From contig JAADJJ010000001.1 in the NCBI GenBank assembly GCA_010092695.1, positions 2,914,001 to 2,978,000 of the forward strand: a stretch of 64,000 nt of DNA, given 5' to 3'. The DNA comes from Enterobacteriaceae bacterium 4M9 (GTDB lineage: Bacteria > Pseudomonadota > Gammaproteobacteria > Enterobacterales > Enterobacteriaceae). Position 1 is the first letter of the stretch. Every line of letters starts with the position of its first letter. A model generated the notes under the pieces. The model was given only the letters and a program-made list of their open reading frames with translations, made no database searches and had not been told where the DNA came from. This document shows positions 1 through 8,416 of the stretch, piece by piece. The translations under genes and the position numbers were made by a program.

Positions 1-180
1 CCAGCTACAGGAGCCGGTGCAGTTTACGCCGTGGGTAGAGCGGACAACCTTGTCATGCTGCCATCGTTGACGATAGCCGTCCTCCCAGTCCCTGTTGGTG
101 GTCAACAGTTGCCCGTGACCATCGGCAAAGGTTTCGCCCTTCTGCCTGAAGTAACGAAACCGGTCTAAAAATTTGCTCAT
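1..180 (-). CDS. narG: Respiratory nitrate reductase A alpha subunit, N-terminal fragment
   Basis: This is the first 60 codons of the molybdenum catalytic subunit of membrane-bound nitrate reductase; the rest lies outside the window. The N-terminus MSKFLDRFRYFRQKGETFAD matches NarG of E. coli almost exactly. It carries the His50/Cys54/Cys58 part of the FS0 iron-sulfur ligand set (THGVNCTGSC). The ATG at 180 is preceded by an AGGAGAA-type ribosome site. It diverges from nothing nearby; narK lies upstream in the same orientation. Expression should be anaerobic and nitrate-induced, given the FNR and NarL sites upstream. Confidence 0.97.
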   Translation of the reverse strand, partial: MSKFLDRFRYFRQKGETFADGHGQLLTTNRDWEDGYRQRWQHDKVVRSTHGVNCTGSCSW

Positions 181-243
181 CGGGATTCTCCTGATGTGGA
201 GAGCTTGACGCTCTTCTCAATCGACATTGCTGGATTTGCCCGA

Positions 244-285
244 ACGGTAACGTGCGCAATTAAGGCAAGATTTGATAACGATCAA
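244..285 (-). promoter_or_regulatory. narG promoter with perfect FNR box
   Basis: Read on the minus strand, positions 285-272 are TTGATCGTTATCAA, a perfect FNR palindrome and the same 14-mer I recall from the E. coli narG promoter. A -10 element TACCGT lies at 249-244, which puts the start site near 237, with the FNR centre 41.5 bases upstream. This is the classic class II FNR geometry. Confidence 0.85.
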
Positions 286-419
286 CGCCACAGGCGGCGC
301 GGATTAGCCCTCAAAAAGCGTCTACTCCTAAAGGGGTGCGCAATAAAAAGAAATAACCCATTGTTTTTAGTGAAATTTAAATGCATTAGCGCAGCTAAAG
401 GATAAGGTAACCACGAGAG

Positions 420-436
420 ATGGGTATTAAGGAGTA
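420..436 (-). promoter_or_regulatory. Distal NarL heptamer pair of narG
   Basis: On the minus strand the two heptamers TACTCCT (436-430) and TACCCAT (426-420) stand in tandem. They lie about 190 bases upstream of the inferred narG start, matching the distal nitrate-responsive NarL site of E. coli narG near -195. That site needs DNA bending between it and the FNR box. Confidence 0.7.
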
Positions 437-522
437 GTTGCTGGTAAAACAAGGCGGTGGCACTAAAGCCTGGAGTTGGTTAGTTTTTTAACAATCAATA
501 GCATGTTGTAACTAAGTTGAAG

Positions 523-551
523 TAAAAAAAGCGCGACAGGTGCCGCGCAAA
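523..551 (-). terminator. narK terminator
   Basis: GCGCG at 531-535 pairs with CGCGC at 544-548, with an eight-base loop and a run of seven T on the minus strand (530-524). It follows the narK stop by about 35 bases. Confidence 0.7.
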
Positions 552-585
552 AAGGATAACAAACTCGATTTATACCAATTCAGGT

Positions 586-1980
586 TCAGTGCTTAGCCCG
601 ACGCCCATACACGCCCCAGGTAATCAGCACACACAATACGTAGAAGATGAAGAAAATTTTCATAGCGCCTGCCGGTGAACCGGTCAGATCGAGGGACGTT
701 CCAAACGCTTTCGGGATAAAAAAGCCGCCGATAGCGCCAATTGCAGAGATAAAACCAAGGGCTGCTGCGGTGTCGGTTGCGGCCTCACGCATCGCCTGCT
801 CATCGCTGCCGCCCTCGGCCTTAACGCGCTCCAGCGTAAGCTTACGGAAGATGACCGAAATCATCTGGAAGGTGGAACCACTGCCCAGGCCCGCGGTCAG
901 GAACAACAGAATAAACACGCCAAAGAAGGCATAGAAATTGCCGCCCTGCCCCTGCGTTGGCAAGGTCATAAACAGCAGCCCGCTAAAGAGCGCCATACAG
1001 AAGAAGTTCACCAGCGTAACCCGGGTTCCCCCCAGTTTGTCAGAGATAACGCCGCCCGCCGAACGCGCAAGCGCGCCCACCAGTGGCCCAAAAAAGGCAA
1101 AGCTCATGACATCTATCTGCGGGAACTGCGTGCGGGCGAGCATGGCAAACCCGGCCGAAAAACCGATAAAAGAACCAAACGTAGCAAGATACAGCAGGCT
1201 CATTATCCACAGGTGCACGCGCTTAAGCACCGGCAACTGCTCCCTGAACGAGGCTTTTGAAGCCGCCAGGTCGTTCATGCCAAACCAGGCCGCAAGGGTG
1301 AAAATCACCAGCGGCGGCACCCAAATCCAGGCTGCGTTTTCCAGATACAGGCGCGAGCCATCACTTTGCAACTCGCCCTGTCCTGCACCAAAAAAGGCAA
1401 AGACAGAGAGCGAAATCGCCAGCGGTGCCAGCAGCTGCATCACGCTCACACCCAGGTTACCCAGACCGCCGTTAATCCCCAGCGCTCCGCCCTGTTTGCT
1501 CTTTGGAAAGAAGAAGCTGATGTTCGCCATGCTGGAAGCAAAGTTAGCCCCGGCAAAACCGCACAGCAGTGAAATCATGATAAAGGTGCTAAAGGTTGTC
1601 GACGTATCCTGTACGGCAAAGCCCAGCCAGACGCAGGGAATAATCAAAATGCCGGTGCTAAAAGCCGTCCAGCGGCGGCCACCGAAAATGGGCACCATAA
1701 AGGAGTACGGGACGCGCATTAGCGCGCCGGAGACCGACGGTAACGCCGTCAGCATAAATAGCTGGTCAGTGGTGAAGCTAAAACCTACTTTGTTGAGATT
1801 TACCGCGACTGTACTGAACAGCATCCAGACGCAGAAGGCGAGCAACAGGCAGGGTACAGAAATCCACAGATTACGGCTGGCGATGCGACTGCCACCACGC
1901 TGCCAGAAGTTTGCATCTTCAGGCCGCCAGTCGGTAATCGTGGCGCCGGACGAGCGTGCGCAAGCAGCAGACTCAGTCAT
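586..1980 (-). CDS. narK: Nitrate/nitrite transporter NarK (MFS)
   Basis: NarK imports nitrate and exports nitrite across the inner membrane during anaerobic nitrate respiration. The 464-residue protein has about twelve hydrophobic segments. It carries both conserved glycine-rich nitrate-signature motifs (around GFAGANFASSMANISFFFPK and GLGSGSTFQMISVIF) and arginines in TM2 and TM8 that bind the anion in the family. The ATG at 1980 was chosen because TGAGG sits six bases upstream; an in-frame GTG at 1986 lies inside that ribosome site. It is the NarK1/NarK-type single transporter of enterobacteria and is preceded by FNR and NarL sites. Confidence 0.97.
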   Translation of the reverse strand: MTESAACARSSGATITDWRPEDANFWQRGGSRIASRNLWISVPCLLLAFCVWMLFSTVAVNLNKVGFSFTTDQLFMLTALPSVSGALMRVPYSFMVPIFGGRRWTAFSTGILIIPCVWLGFAVQDTSTTFSTFIMISLLCGFAGANFASSMANISFFFPKSKQGGALGINGGLGNLGVSVMQLLAPLAISLSVFAFFGAGQGELQSDGSRLYLENAAWIWVPPLVIFTLAAWFGMNDLAASKASFREQLPVLKRVHLWIMSLLYLATFGSFIGFSAGFAMLARTQFPQIDVMSFAFFGPLVGALARSAGGVISDKLGGTRVTLVNFFCMALFSGLLFMTLPTQGQGGNFYAFFGVFILLFLTAGLGSGSTFQMISVIFRKLTLERVKAEGGSDEQAMREAATDTAAALGFISAIGAIGGFFIPKAFGTSLDLTGSPAGAMKIFFIFYVLCVLITWGVYGRRAKH

Positions 1981-2014
1981 AAACACCTCACGTTTATGCA
2001 GTTATAATTGCCGC

Positions 2015-2056
2015 CACATTAGGCGCTGCCGATGAAGATAAGTTGATGTAAATCAA
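2015..2056 (-). promoter_or_regulatory. narK promoter with FNR box
   Basis: TTGAT-GTAA-ATCAA at 2043-2056 is a perfect FNR palindrome. On the minus strand a -10 element TAATGT lies at 2020-2015, giving a start near 2008 and an FNR centre at -41.5. This predicts strong anaerobic activation of narK. Confidence 0.8.
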
Positions 2057-2093
2057 TGGATAATACAACAGATAAACGGCGAAAAAACCGCCA

Positions 2094-2109
2094 TACCTCC
2101 TGATGAGTA
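2094..2109. promoter_or_regulatory. NarL 7-2-7 site upstream of narK
   Basis: TACCTCC-TG-ATGAGTA is an inverted pair of NarL heptamers spaced by two bases, the preferred NarL/NarP arrangement. Its centre is about 93 bases upstream of the inferred narK start, close to the -89 NarL site known in E. coli narK. Confidence 0.6.
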
Positions 2110-2203
2110 GCGCCGTATTCATAAAAAAGCCTGATATTTCACTACCCTGTATACATCGTCTTTGCGACAACGTCTTTAACCTGGCTTTGCAGCAACTAAG
2201 GGG

Positions 2204-2219
2204 TACTCACTTGTGGGTA
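2204..2219. promoter_or_regulatory. Second NarL/NarP 7-2-7 site, near narX
   Basis: TACTCAC-TT-GTGGGTA is another inverted heptamer pair with two-base spacing, followed by one more heptamer (RC TACCCAT, 2219-2225). It lies about 80 bases before the narX start codon and 200 bases from the narK start, so it could serve either gene. Which one is inference. Confidence 0.5.
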
Positions 2220-2292
2220 TGGGTATACTTCGAAGGATCGCTGACTATAACGCCACTCTCAGAATAAACCCTGTAACCGGAGCCGTTTCGTC

Positions 2293-4086
2293 ATGTTTAA
2301 ACGTTGCCTCTCACCGCTGACCCTGGTCAACCAGCTGGCGCTCATTATGCTGCTGCTGGCACTGCTGGGCGTGGCCGGAATGGGGCTGGCGGGTTGGCTG
2401 GTTCAGGGCATTCAGGGAAACGCGCACGCCATTAATAAAGCAGGCACGCTGCGCATGCAAAGCTACCGCTTGCTGGCAGAAATCCCCCTTACCTCCCAGA
2501 CCCAGCCGCTGCTTGATGAGATGACACGCACCGCAGCAAGCGATGAGCTCACGCGCGCGGCCAGGCGCGATGCCCAGACGCTGCAACTTGAAGCCCTGCG
2601 CAACTACTGGCGTGACGTACTGCACCCTGCCATCGCCAGTGCCCACAAGCAAAGTGACGTTCGCGACAACGTTGCCGCCTATGTCGAGTATATCGACCAG
2701 CTTGTCACCACCTTCGACCATAAGACCGAGCAGCGCATTCGCCAGGTCATACTTCTGCAACAGGCCATGGCGATACTGACCGGCCTGCTGCTTATTTTTA
2801 CCGTCATCTGGTTGCGTAAACGACTTTTGCGCCCGTGGCGTCAGTTACTGGCGATGGCAGCCGCCATTGGCCAGCGCGACTTCAGCCAGCGTGCGCATAT
2901 TCGCGGTCGCGATGAAATGGCAACACTGGGCGATGCACTTAACGGCATGTCTGCCGAACTCGCGCACAGTTATGCCAGCCTTGAGCAGCGGGTGGCAGAA
3001 AAAACCGCCGGACTGGCCCAAACCAACGAAGCCCTCTCGTTTCTCTACAGCGCTAACCGCCGTCTGCACTCGCAGGCCACATTCTGCCAACGCGTAACGC
3101 CCGCGCTTAACGAGCTACAGCGCCTTACGCCACTGCGGGAAATCGAGATCAGGGTCTACGAACACGGTGATGAAGAAAATTATCAGGAATTTACCTGTCG
3201 TGCCGGCGCTGACTGCCCGCAGCCAGACTGCAACGCCTGCCCGGCACACGCGTCGCCTGCCACGGGCGAAGGCACTCCGCTGAAATGGCGTCTGACCGAC
3301 AGCCATACCCAATACGGGCTGGTGCTTGCCAGGCTGCCGCAAGGAGAAACGTTGAGTCACGAACGCCAACAGCTGGTTGATACGTTCATGGAACAACTGA
3401 CCTCAGCACTGGCCCTTGAACGCCAGAATGAGCACCAGCAGCAGTTGATGGTAATGGAGGAGCGCTCCGCTATCGCCCGCGAACTGCATGACTCTATTGC
3501 CCAGTCCCTGTCGTGTATGAAAATGCAGGTCAGTTGCCTGCAAATGCAGGGCGGCACGCTGCCACAGGCAAGCCAGACGTTGCTGGCACAGATTCGCGAG
3601 GAGTTGAACACCTCATGGCGCCAGTTGCGCGAACTGTTAACCACGTTTCGCCTGCAACTGACAGAGCCGGGCCTGCGCCCGGCGCTGGAGGCCAGCTGTC
3701 AGGAGTTCGGCTCCCGACTCGGTTTCCCGGTCATACTGGATTACCAACTGCCGCCGCGTTGTGTGCCAGGACATCAGGCCATTCATCTGGTGCAAATCGC
3801 ACGTGAAGCGCTCAACAACACCTTTAAACATGCCAGCGCCAGCGCTGCGGGCGTCACTGCGATACAACACGGCGACCAGGTACGCATCACTATCTGGGAT
3901 AACGGCTGTGGCATCGCAGGAAGTGGTGAAAGAAGCAATCATTACGGCCTTATTATTATGCGCGACCGCGCACAAAGCCTGAAAGGCGACTGCCAGATAC
4001 GCCCGCGCCCGGGCGGCGGCACAGAAGTGGTCGTGAATTTTATTCCGGGGGCTCTGACTCCCCCGCGCGACAGGAGTGAGCAGTGA
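2293..4086 (+). CDS. narX: Nitrate/nitrite sensor histidine kinase NarX
   Basis: NarX senses periplasmic nitrate and nitrite and phosphorylates or dephosphorylates NarL and NarP. The 597-residue protein has two membrane segments (about 14-37 and 152-174) around a periplasmic domain. That domain begins with the ligand-binding P-box HAINKAGTLRMQSYRLL. A HAMP linker, a cysteine-rich central module (CRAGADCPQPDCNAC) and a HisKA_3/HATPase core follow. The phosphorylated histidine is His399 in ARELHDSIAQS; the N-box AREALNN and G-box DNGCGI are present. The narL start overlaps its stop, so the two genes are translationally coupled. Confidence 0.97.
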   Translation: MFKRCLSPLTLVNQLALIMLLLALLGVAGMGLAGWLVQGIQGNAHAINKAGTLRMQSYRLLAEIPLTSQTQPLLDEMTRTAASDELTRAARRDAQTLQLEALRNYWRDVLHPAIASAHKQSDVRDNVAAYVEYIDQLVTTFDHKTEQRIRQVILLQQAMAILTGLLLIFTVIWLRKRLLRPWRQLLAMAAAIGQRDFSQRAHIRGRDEMATLGDALNGMSAELAHSYASLEQRVAEKTAGLAQTNEALSFLYSANRRLHSQATFCQRVTPALNELQRLTPLREIEIRVYEHGDEENYQEFTCRAGADCPQPDCNACPAHASPATGEGTPLKWRLTDSHTQYGLVLARLPQGETLSHERQQLVDTFMEQLTSALALERQNEHQQQLMVMEERSAIARELHDSIAQSLSCMKMQVSCLQMQGGTLPQASQTLLAQIREELNTSWRQLRELLTTFRLQLTEPGLRPALEASCQEFGSRLGFPVILDYQLPPRCVPGHQAIHLVQIAREALNNTFKHASASAAGVTAIQHGDQVRITIWDNGCGIAGSGERSNHYGLIIMRDRAQSLKGDCQIRPRPGGGTEVVVNFIPGALTPPRDRSEQ

Positions 4087-4733
4087 TGACTCAGGACAGC
4101 GCTACTATTTTACTTATTGACGATCATCCGATGCTGCGCACCGGCGTGAAGCAGCTTATCAGCATGGCACCCGACATTCGTGTTGTAGGCGAAGCCGGCA
4201 ATGGTGAACAGGGCGTGGAGCTTGCCGAAGCGCTCGACCCGGATCTTATCCTGCTCGACCTCAACATGCCTGGCATGAACGGGCTGGAAACGCTGGACAG
4301 GCTACGTGAGAAATCCCTCTCCGGGCGTATCGTGGTATTCAGCGTGTCTAACCATGAAGAGGATGTGGTGACAGCCCTTAAGCGCGGCGCTGACGGCTAC
4401 CTGCTTAAGGACATGGAGCCAGAAGATTTACTTAAAGCCTTGCAACAGGCGGCAGCCGGAGAAATGGTGCTGAGCGAGGCGCTGACGCCGGTGCTGGCCG
4501 CCAGCCTGCGCGCCAACCGCGCGACTTCAGAGCGCGATGTCTCACAACTCACGCCGCGCGAGCGCGACATTCTGAAACTGATTGCCCAGGGGTTGCCGAA
4601 CAAAACCATCGCTCGCCGTCTGGATATCACCGAAAGCACGGTGAAAGTGCACGTCAAACATCTTCTGAAGAAAATGAAACTGAAATCGCGGGTGGAAGCC
4701 GCTGTCTGGGTACATCAGGAGCGCATTTTTTAA
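4083..4733 (+). CDS. narL: Nitrate/nitrite response regulator NarL
   Basis: NarL is the response regulator that activates nar operons and represses alternative respiratory genes when nitrate is present. An N-terminal receiver domain has acidic residues Asp13/Asp14 and phospho-acceptor Asp59 in LLDLNMPG. The LuxR-type helix-turn-helix occupies about 150-212 (LTPRERDILKLIAQGLPNKT). The GTG at 4083 gives the same 216-residue length and numbering as E. coli NarL. The ATG at 4086 is equally possible from the AGGAG at 4072. The gene ends ten bases from the convergent ychO stop, with no room for a terminator between them. Confidence 0.96.
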   Translation: MMTQDSATILLIDDHPMLRTGVKQLISMAPDIRVVGEAGNGEQGVELAEALDPDLILLDLNMPGMNGLETLDRLREKSLSGRIVVFSVSNHEEDVVTALKRGADGYLLKDMEPEDLLKALQQAAAGEMVLSEALTPVLAASLRANRATSERDVSQLTPRERDILKLIAQGLPNKTIARRLDITESTVKVHVKHLLKKMKLKSRVEAAVWVHQERIF

Positions 4734-4740
4734 CGCTGGC

Positions 4741-6171
4741 TTATTCGTCAAGGCTTTGCTGCTGCGGCTCGTCTGGCAGCAGTTGCCAGCGCGTATCGTC
4801 CTGCGAATAAATCGTCAGCGGTTCGCTCAGGCGCAGAGTAATCCAGTTTGATGTTACGCGCTGTCCTTTCTCATCCTCAACCGTTACGGACAACCGCCAG
4901 GCGTTTTCTGCCTCCGGACTGCTGTCCCAGGTGGGCATAATCACCGTCCAGCCGTCGGTGGACGTATTTTTTGCCGGTGGCGTTAAGCTAAGCGCCTGAG
5001 TATCCCCCTGCCAGGTAATATGCTTCACGCCATGGCGCGAATGGATCTGAAGTTTCAGCACCACGCTTTCTGCCGGGCCAAGCTGCCACGGTGGCGTCGC
5101 CAGATACACCGACAGCGTTTTGCTCTGGCGGTACTCCATCACCGGCAGGCCGCTGCGCTCAACCCTGTCGTAGCGGCTTCCGCGCAGAGATGACGTGGTG
5201 GCAACCTGCGCGGCTGATAGCTGCTGAACAAGCGGCACGCCAAAGCGATAATTGACCTTGAGCCCGAGGTCGTCCTGCGTGTTGCCATTCTCCCCTTGCT
5301 TGTGGGTTGCCGTCAGCGTCATCAGCGGGACCGGGGTGTAACTCAGACCAACTTTAACCGCCAACGGATCACGATAGCCGGTGCCGGTATTGAACAAATC
5401 CACATTGTCGCCAAAGTACTGCTCAAGGCTCACGCTGGTATTGATATGGCGATAGAACGGCAGCCAGGCCTGGGCAGTCACGTCGTAGCCGCGCGCCATG
5501 CGCTGCTCCTGCGTCACGCCAGTAAGCTTCCAGTCACCCAGCGGCTGGTAATAGTTGGCAGACAGGCGCAAGTATTCGCCCCATGCCTCTGCTCCCAGTC
5601 CGGCGCGGTGCAAATTGTCATCAAACTGGGTGTCATAAAAGGAGTTGTAACCTAAAAGCCAGTTTCCCGTATTCCAGCGCTGACCGATGCCAAAATTCCC
5701 CACCAGTCCTTGATTGCGCTGGCTTACGCCAAGCTGGCTCCAGGTCAAACGGCTTTCACTGTCGTGCCACGGCGTGAAGAGTGAGCCACTGCTGCCGGAG
5801 AAACTGCCCTCCTGGTCGACCGCCAACGTAAAATCGGCCCGTCCCCAGGGCGAAAGCAGAGATTGCGCTTCGCTGGTGACTTTATCTGCCAGTGCATCAC
5901 GCAACTGGGTGAAGGCAAACTGGCGCGCCTGCTCACCGGTGGTGAGCCCGTTGTCAGTCATGCTGGCTTCACCAAAGGTTTTCACCATGGTGGCAAACGC
6001 TTTTTCGCTGCTGGCGTTTTCTGGCGCAGAGCCAAGATCGGGCAGCGTATCGCCATCGTTGTCAAACGGGTGTTGTGCCTGTTGCTCAAAGGAAGGTTGC
6101 ACAGCAGTACTCTCTGCGGCAAGGCAAAGCGCGGGAACAGCAATGAGAAAAGCAAAATACTGATACTGCAT
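4741..6171 (-). CDS. ychO: Invasin/intimin-like beta-barrel outer-membrane protein YchO
   Basis: This 476-residue protein belongs to the inverse-autotransporter barrel family (invasin/intimin N-terminal domain). It is a short member with no long array of extracellular Ig domains. A signal peptide (MQYQYFAFLIAVPALCLA) is followed by a linker, then barrel-type sequence with alternating aromatic strands (WSQLGVSQRNQGLVGNFGIG, YFGDNVDLFNTGTGYRDPLA). A single C-terminal Ig-like domain covers about 360-470. The start at 6171 was chosen because only it exposes the signal peptide; the frame extends upstream without one. Its function is unclear; E. coli YchO has been linked to adhesion and invasion phenotypes. 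Confidence 0.88.
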   Translation of the reverse strand: MQYQYFAFLIAVPALCLAAESTAVQPSFEQQAQHPFDNDGDTLPDLGSAPENASSEKAFATMVKTFGEASMTDNGLTTGEQARQFAFTQLRDALADKVTSEAQSLLSPWGRADFTLAVDQEGSFSGSSGSLFTPWHDSESRLTWSQLGVSQRNQGLVGNFGIGQRWNTGNWLLGYNSFYDTQFDDNLHRAGLGAEAWGEYLRLSANYYQPLGDWKLTGVTQEQRMARGYDVTAQAWLPFYRHINTSVSLEQYFGDNVDLFNTGTGYRDPLAVKVGLSYTPVPLMTLTATHKQGENGNTQDDLGLKVNYRFGVPLVQQLSAAQVATTSSLRGSRYDRVERSGLPVMEYRQSKTLSVYLATPPWQLGPAESVVLKLQIHSRHGVKHITWQGDTQALSLTPPAKNTSTDGWTVIMPTWDSSPEAENAWRLSVTVEDEKGQRVTSNWITLRLSEPLTIYSQDDTRWQLLPDEPQQQSLDE

Positions 6172-6339
6172 CACTCTGATAACGTAATCGTTTTTAAGTT
6201 TAACGCCTGGCGCGGGATAGTCAGGCAGCAGAGTATAACATATCGCGATAACCACGCTGATGTCAGTTAAGTCTGCAAAATCGGTCAATAATATAATGTT
6301 ACGCTACGCTTAGCGGTGTCTGGTTACCGAGGAACCCCT

Positions 6340-6639
6340 ATGACCGCCGCAAAGATAACGTTACTGGCCGCCGCTACACTCTGGAGCAGCGCCGTACTTG
6401 CCACTGAGACTGAGAGCTCGGCCACCCGCCTCCAGGCACGTTTTGCCCTTAGCGATACTGAAAAAAAAGCGTGCACCGCAAGCCTGCGCTGGAGCGAGCG
6501 CTGCCATATTCAGCATGCCGCAACAGCGAGCCTCGGGCCTGCCATTGCCACACTTTCTGCTGCCCAACCTGAGTCGCTGGCGCGACAGGCATTTACGCAA
6601 CCTGACCGCCCGCTGCTGGCTCGTTTTGCCCAGGATTGA
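6340..6639 (+). CDS. Small secreted protein of unknown function
   Basis: I do not recognise this 99-residue product. The ATG at 6340 has a GAGGAA ribosome site six bases upstream. It opens a convincing signal peptide (MTAAKITLLAAATLWSSAVLA, predicted cut before TETES). The mature part of about 78 residues is alanine-rich and mostly helical. It contains two cysteines (KKACTAS, SERCHIQ) that could form a periplasmic disulfide. It sits between ychO and ychN, where E. coli K-12 has no gene. It diverges from ychO and may share a promoter region with it. Function cannot be inferred. Confidence 0.65.
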   Translation: MTAAKITLLAAATLWSSAVLATETESSATRLQARFALSDTEKKACTASLRWSERCHIQHAATASLGPAIATLSAAQPESLARQAFTQPDRPLLARFAQD

Positions 6640-6714
6640 GGTCTGGTGATAGCTGCTCGGGCGGCATATACTCCGGCCTTGATGTAAAACTGGCGCAAAG
6701 GAACAGGAGTGTAG

Positions 6715-7068
6715 ATGCAAAAGATAGTGATCATCGCAAACGGTGCGGCCTACGGCAGTGAATCCTTGTTTAATAGCCTGAGACTGGCTATTGCACTGCG
6801 TGAGCAAGACGACGCTCCCCAGCTACAGCTGTTTTTAATGTCTGATGCTGTTACTGCGGGTCTGCGCGGCCAGCGCCCTGCGGAGGGCTATAACATCCAG
6901 CAGATGCTGGAAATTCTCACCGCCCAGGGTGTGGCGGTAAAACTGTGTAAAACCTGCACCGACGGACGCGGTATTACGTCGTTGCCGCTCGTGGACGGCG
7001 TGGAAATTGGCACACTGGTTGAGCTGGCGCAGTGGACGCTGGCGGCCGATAAGGTCCTGACGTTCTGA
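6715..7068 (+). CDS. ychN: DsrE/DsrF-like protein YchN
   Basis: YchN is a 117-residue cytoplasmic protein of the DsrE/F sulfur-relay fold. The E. coli structure is a homohexamer. The sequence has the Rossmann-like start KIVIIANGAAYGSESLFN and the conserved cysteine region KLCKTCTDGRGI near residue 80, typical of the putative persulfide site. AGGAG lies five to six bases before the ATG. Its substrate is unknown; the family suggests a role in sulfur or redox transfer. Confidence 0.92.
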   Translation: MQKIVIIANGAAYGSESLFNSLRLAIALREQDDAPQLQLFLMSDAVTAGLRGQRPAEGYNIQQMLEILTAQGVAVKLCKTCTDGRGITSLPLVDGVEIGTLVELAQWTLAADKVLTF

Positions 7069-7086
7069 GATGACTCACGCGCCGTG

Positions 7087-7761
7087 CTACTTTGGCTGCG
7101 GCGCGTTGCCCTGAAAGCGGCGCACTGCATCAAGCAAATCCACCAGGCCGTCATCGCGCATTCCCAGTGATGACAACGCCTGCTCCAGCGAGAACAGATA
7201 CTGCGCATTCGTGCCAAGTGGCCCGCTGGCAGTGGCAATCAGTGGCGCAATGTGAGGTGCCTGGGTATCAGGCTCATATAACGGGTGGCGCGGATCCATA
7301 ATGAACACCAGTGCGCTAACCGTGCGCCCATCATCAAGCGCCAGCGGGCACCAGCGCGGCAGATAGCAGCCGGTGACCATCTCGCGCTTCCACAGCAGCG
7401 TTAACTCCTGCTCCAGCGTCTCTTCTGCCAGCCGATAGGCAACTCCCGTCGTTCTGCCCCCCTCTTTGAGAGCAAGCATACGTCCAGGCTGGTGCAACGT
7501 CCCTCGTCCCACGGTCAAACGCAGGCAAAATGCCCGGTGCCAACCGGGCAGCGTGCCGGTGGCCGACTCAACAAACTCCAGTGCCGGGTTCCACATCAGC
7601 GAACCATAACCGAAAATCCATACCGGGCTATTATCTGGCCTGCAGGCCAACGTTGCCGCAAGCGACGCCGCGCGTTGCTCCGCTGACCACAACAGCGTTT
7701 CTTCAATATCACCGAATGCCGTGCGGCAATCTGCTTTGAGTAAAAAATCCCGCGTTAACAC
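7087..7761 (-). CDS. chaC: Glutathione-specific gamma-glutamylcyclotransferase ChaC
   Basis: ChaC cleaves glutathione to 5-oxoproline and Cys-Gly in the cytosol. The 224-residue protein has the family nucleotide-free substrate loop VWIFGYGSLMWNP at about 47-59 and the AFCLRLT and KREMVTGCYLP blocks, very close to E. coli ChaC. The start is a GTG at 7761 preceded by GGAGG at good distance. It is a few residues shorter at the C-terminus than E. coli ChaC. chaB lies upstream in the same direction, and the older link to calcium antiport rests only on this neighbourhood. Confidence 0.93.
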   Translation of the reverse strand: MLTRDFLLKADCRTAFGDIEETLLWSAEQRAASLAATLACRPDNSPVWIFGYGSLMWNPALEFVESATGTLPGWHRAFCLRLTVGRGTLHQPGRMLALKEGGRTTGVAYRLAEETLEQELTLLWKREMVTGCYLPRWCPLALDDGRTVSALVFIMDPRHPLYEPDTQAPHIAPLIATASGPLGTNAQYLFSLEQALSSLGMRDDGLVDLLDAVRRFQGNAPQPK

Positions 7762-7900
7762 GTGCCACCTCCGCCACTGCCTGCATCCCTGCGTTATTCA
7801 AATGCTTCTGCGACGATAAGCAATTTGCAGGCCACTGGCAAGGTACGACACTGGCGCGCGGGGTTAACGCTTCGGTTTTGTCAAGACGGGACGAATTTCT

Positions 7901-8134
7901 TCACGAATGCTTAGGATGCCAGCGTTCGTCATCGCCCTTTTTGTAACTCTGCTTGACTGCCGCCCAGGCGACGCGGTGCGCGACTTCTTCACGACTGGCA
8001 TCATCTCGCCGCGCCGATTTATCCTTATACTGCTCCCAGGCGCTGTTGAAAGCTTCTTTATAGATATCCTGCGCGTGGGCAGGAAGGACGCCCCGTACGC
8101 TGTCTGGCAATTCACTTTTCGTTTTATAAGGCAT
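7901..8134 (-). CDS. chaB: ChaB family protein
   Basis: ChaB is a 77-residue, charged, mostly helical cytoplasmic protein (MPYKTKSELPDSVRGVLPAH). It has the conserved VLPxHAQDIYKEAFNSAW core and the repeated AWAAVKxSYKKG motif of the family. It is divergently placed from chaA. Its role is not established; regulation of the ChaA antiporter has been proposed from gene order. Confidence 0.93.
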   Translation of the reverse strand: MPYKTKSELPDSVRGVLPAHAQDIYKEAFNSAWEQYKDKSARRDDASREEVAHRVAWAAVKQSYKKGDDERWHPKHS

Positions 8135-8416
8135 ATCTCCTCCTGTATCAGGCAGATAACACTTAAGTGTGAACCACGCATCACACTCCTGCCAGAAAGA
8201 TGTCTTATTTGAATATTCAACAACAGCAACTAATTGTTAAATAATGAATTTAATAACGAATACCTATATTTATACCCACCAAATGACTTTTTATGGCCAG
8301 GCGGTAAAATTTCGTAAAAAATCCCCTGACAGGTGAAAATTTTGTTATTTTATCGGCCATTCATAGCCTTACTATAATGAAAACCTGGCATATACCTGTA
8401 AATCTGGAGAATTAGA

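Larger units (their letters stand above)
181..585. other. narG-narK intergenic regulatory region
   Basis: This 405-base gap holds the narG leader, its promoter and NarL site, and the narK terminator. I see no protein-coding gene in it. The small open frames are short and have no ribosome site or recognisable product. Confidence 0.7.
1981..2292. other. narK-narX divergent regulatory region
   Basis: This 312-base region separates the divergent narK and narXL units. It holds the FNR box and the two NarL 7-2-7 sites listed separately. No gene is seen in it. Confidence 0.75.

Noticed and set aside
196..405. Short plus-strand frame between narG and narK
   Set aside because: It crosses the narG promoter and FNR box and has no known product.
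938..2035. Long plus-strand open frame (365 codons) opposite narK
   Set aside because: It is the antisense of a clear NarK gene, with low-complexity Pro/Ser/Lys composition and no ribosome site.
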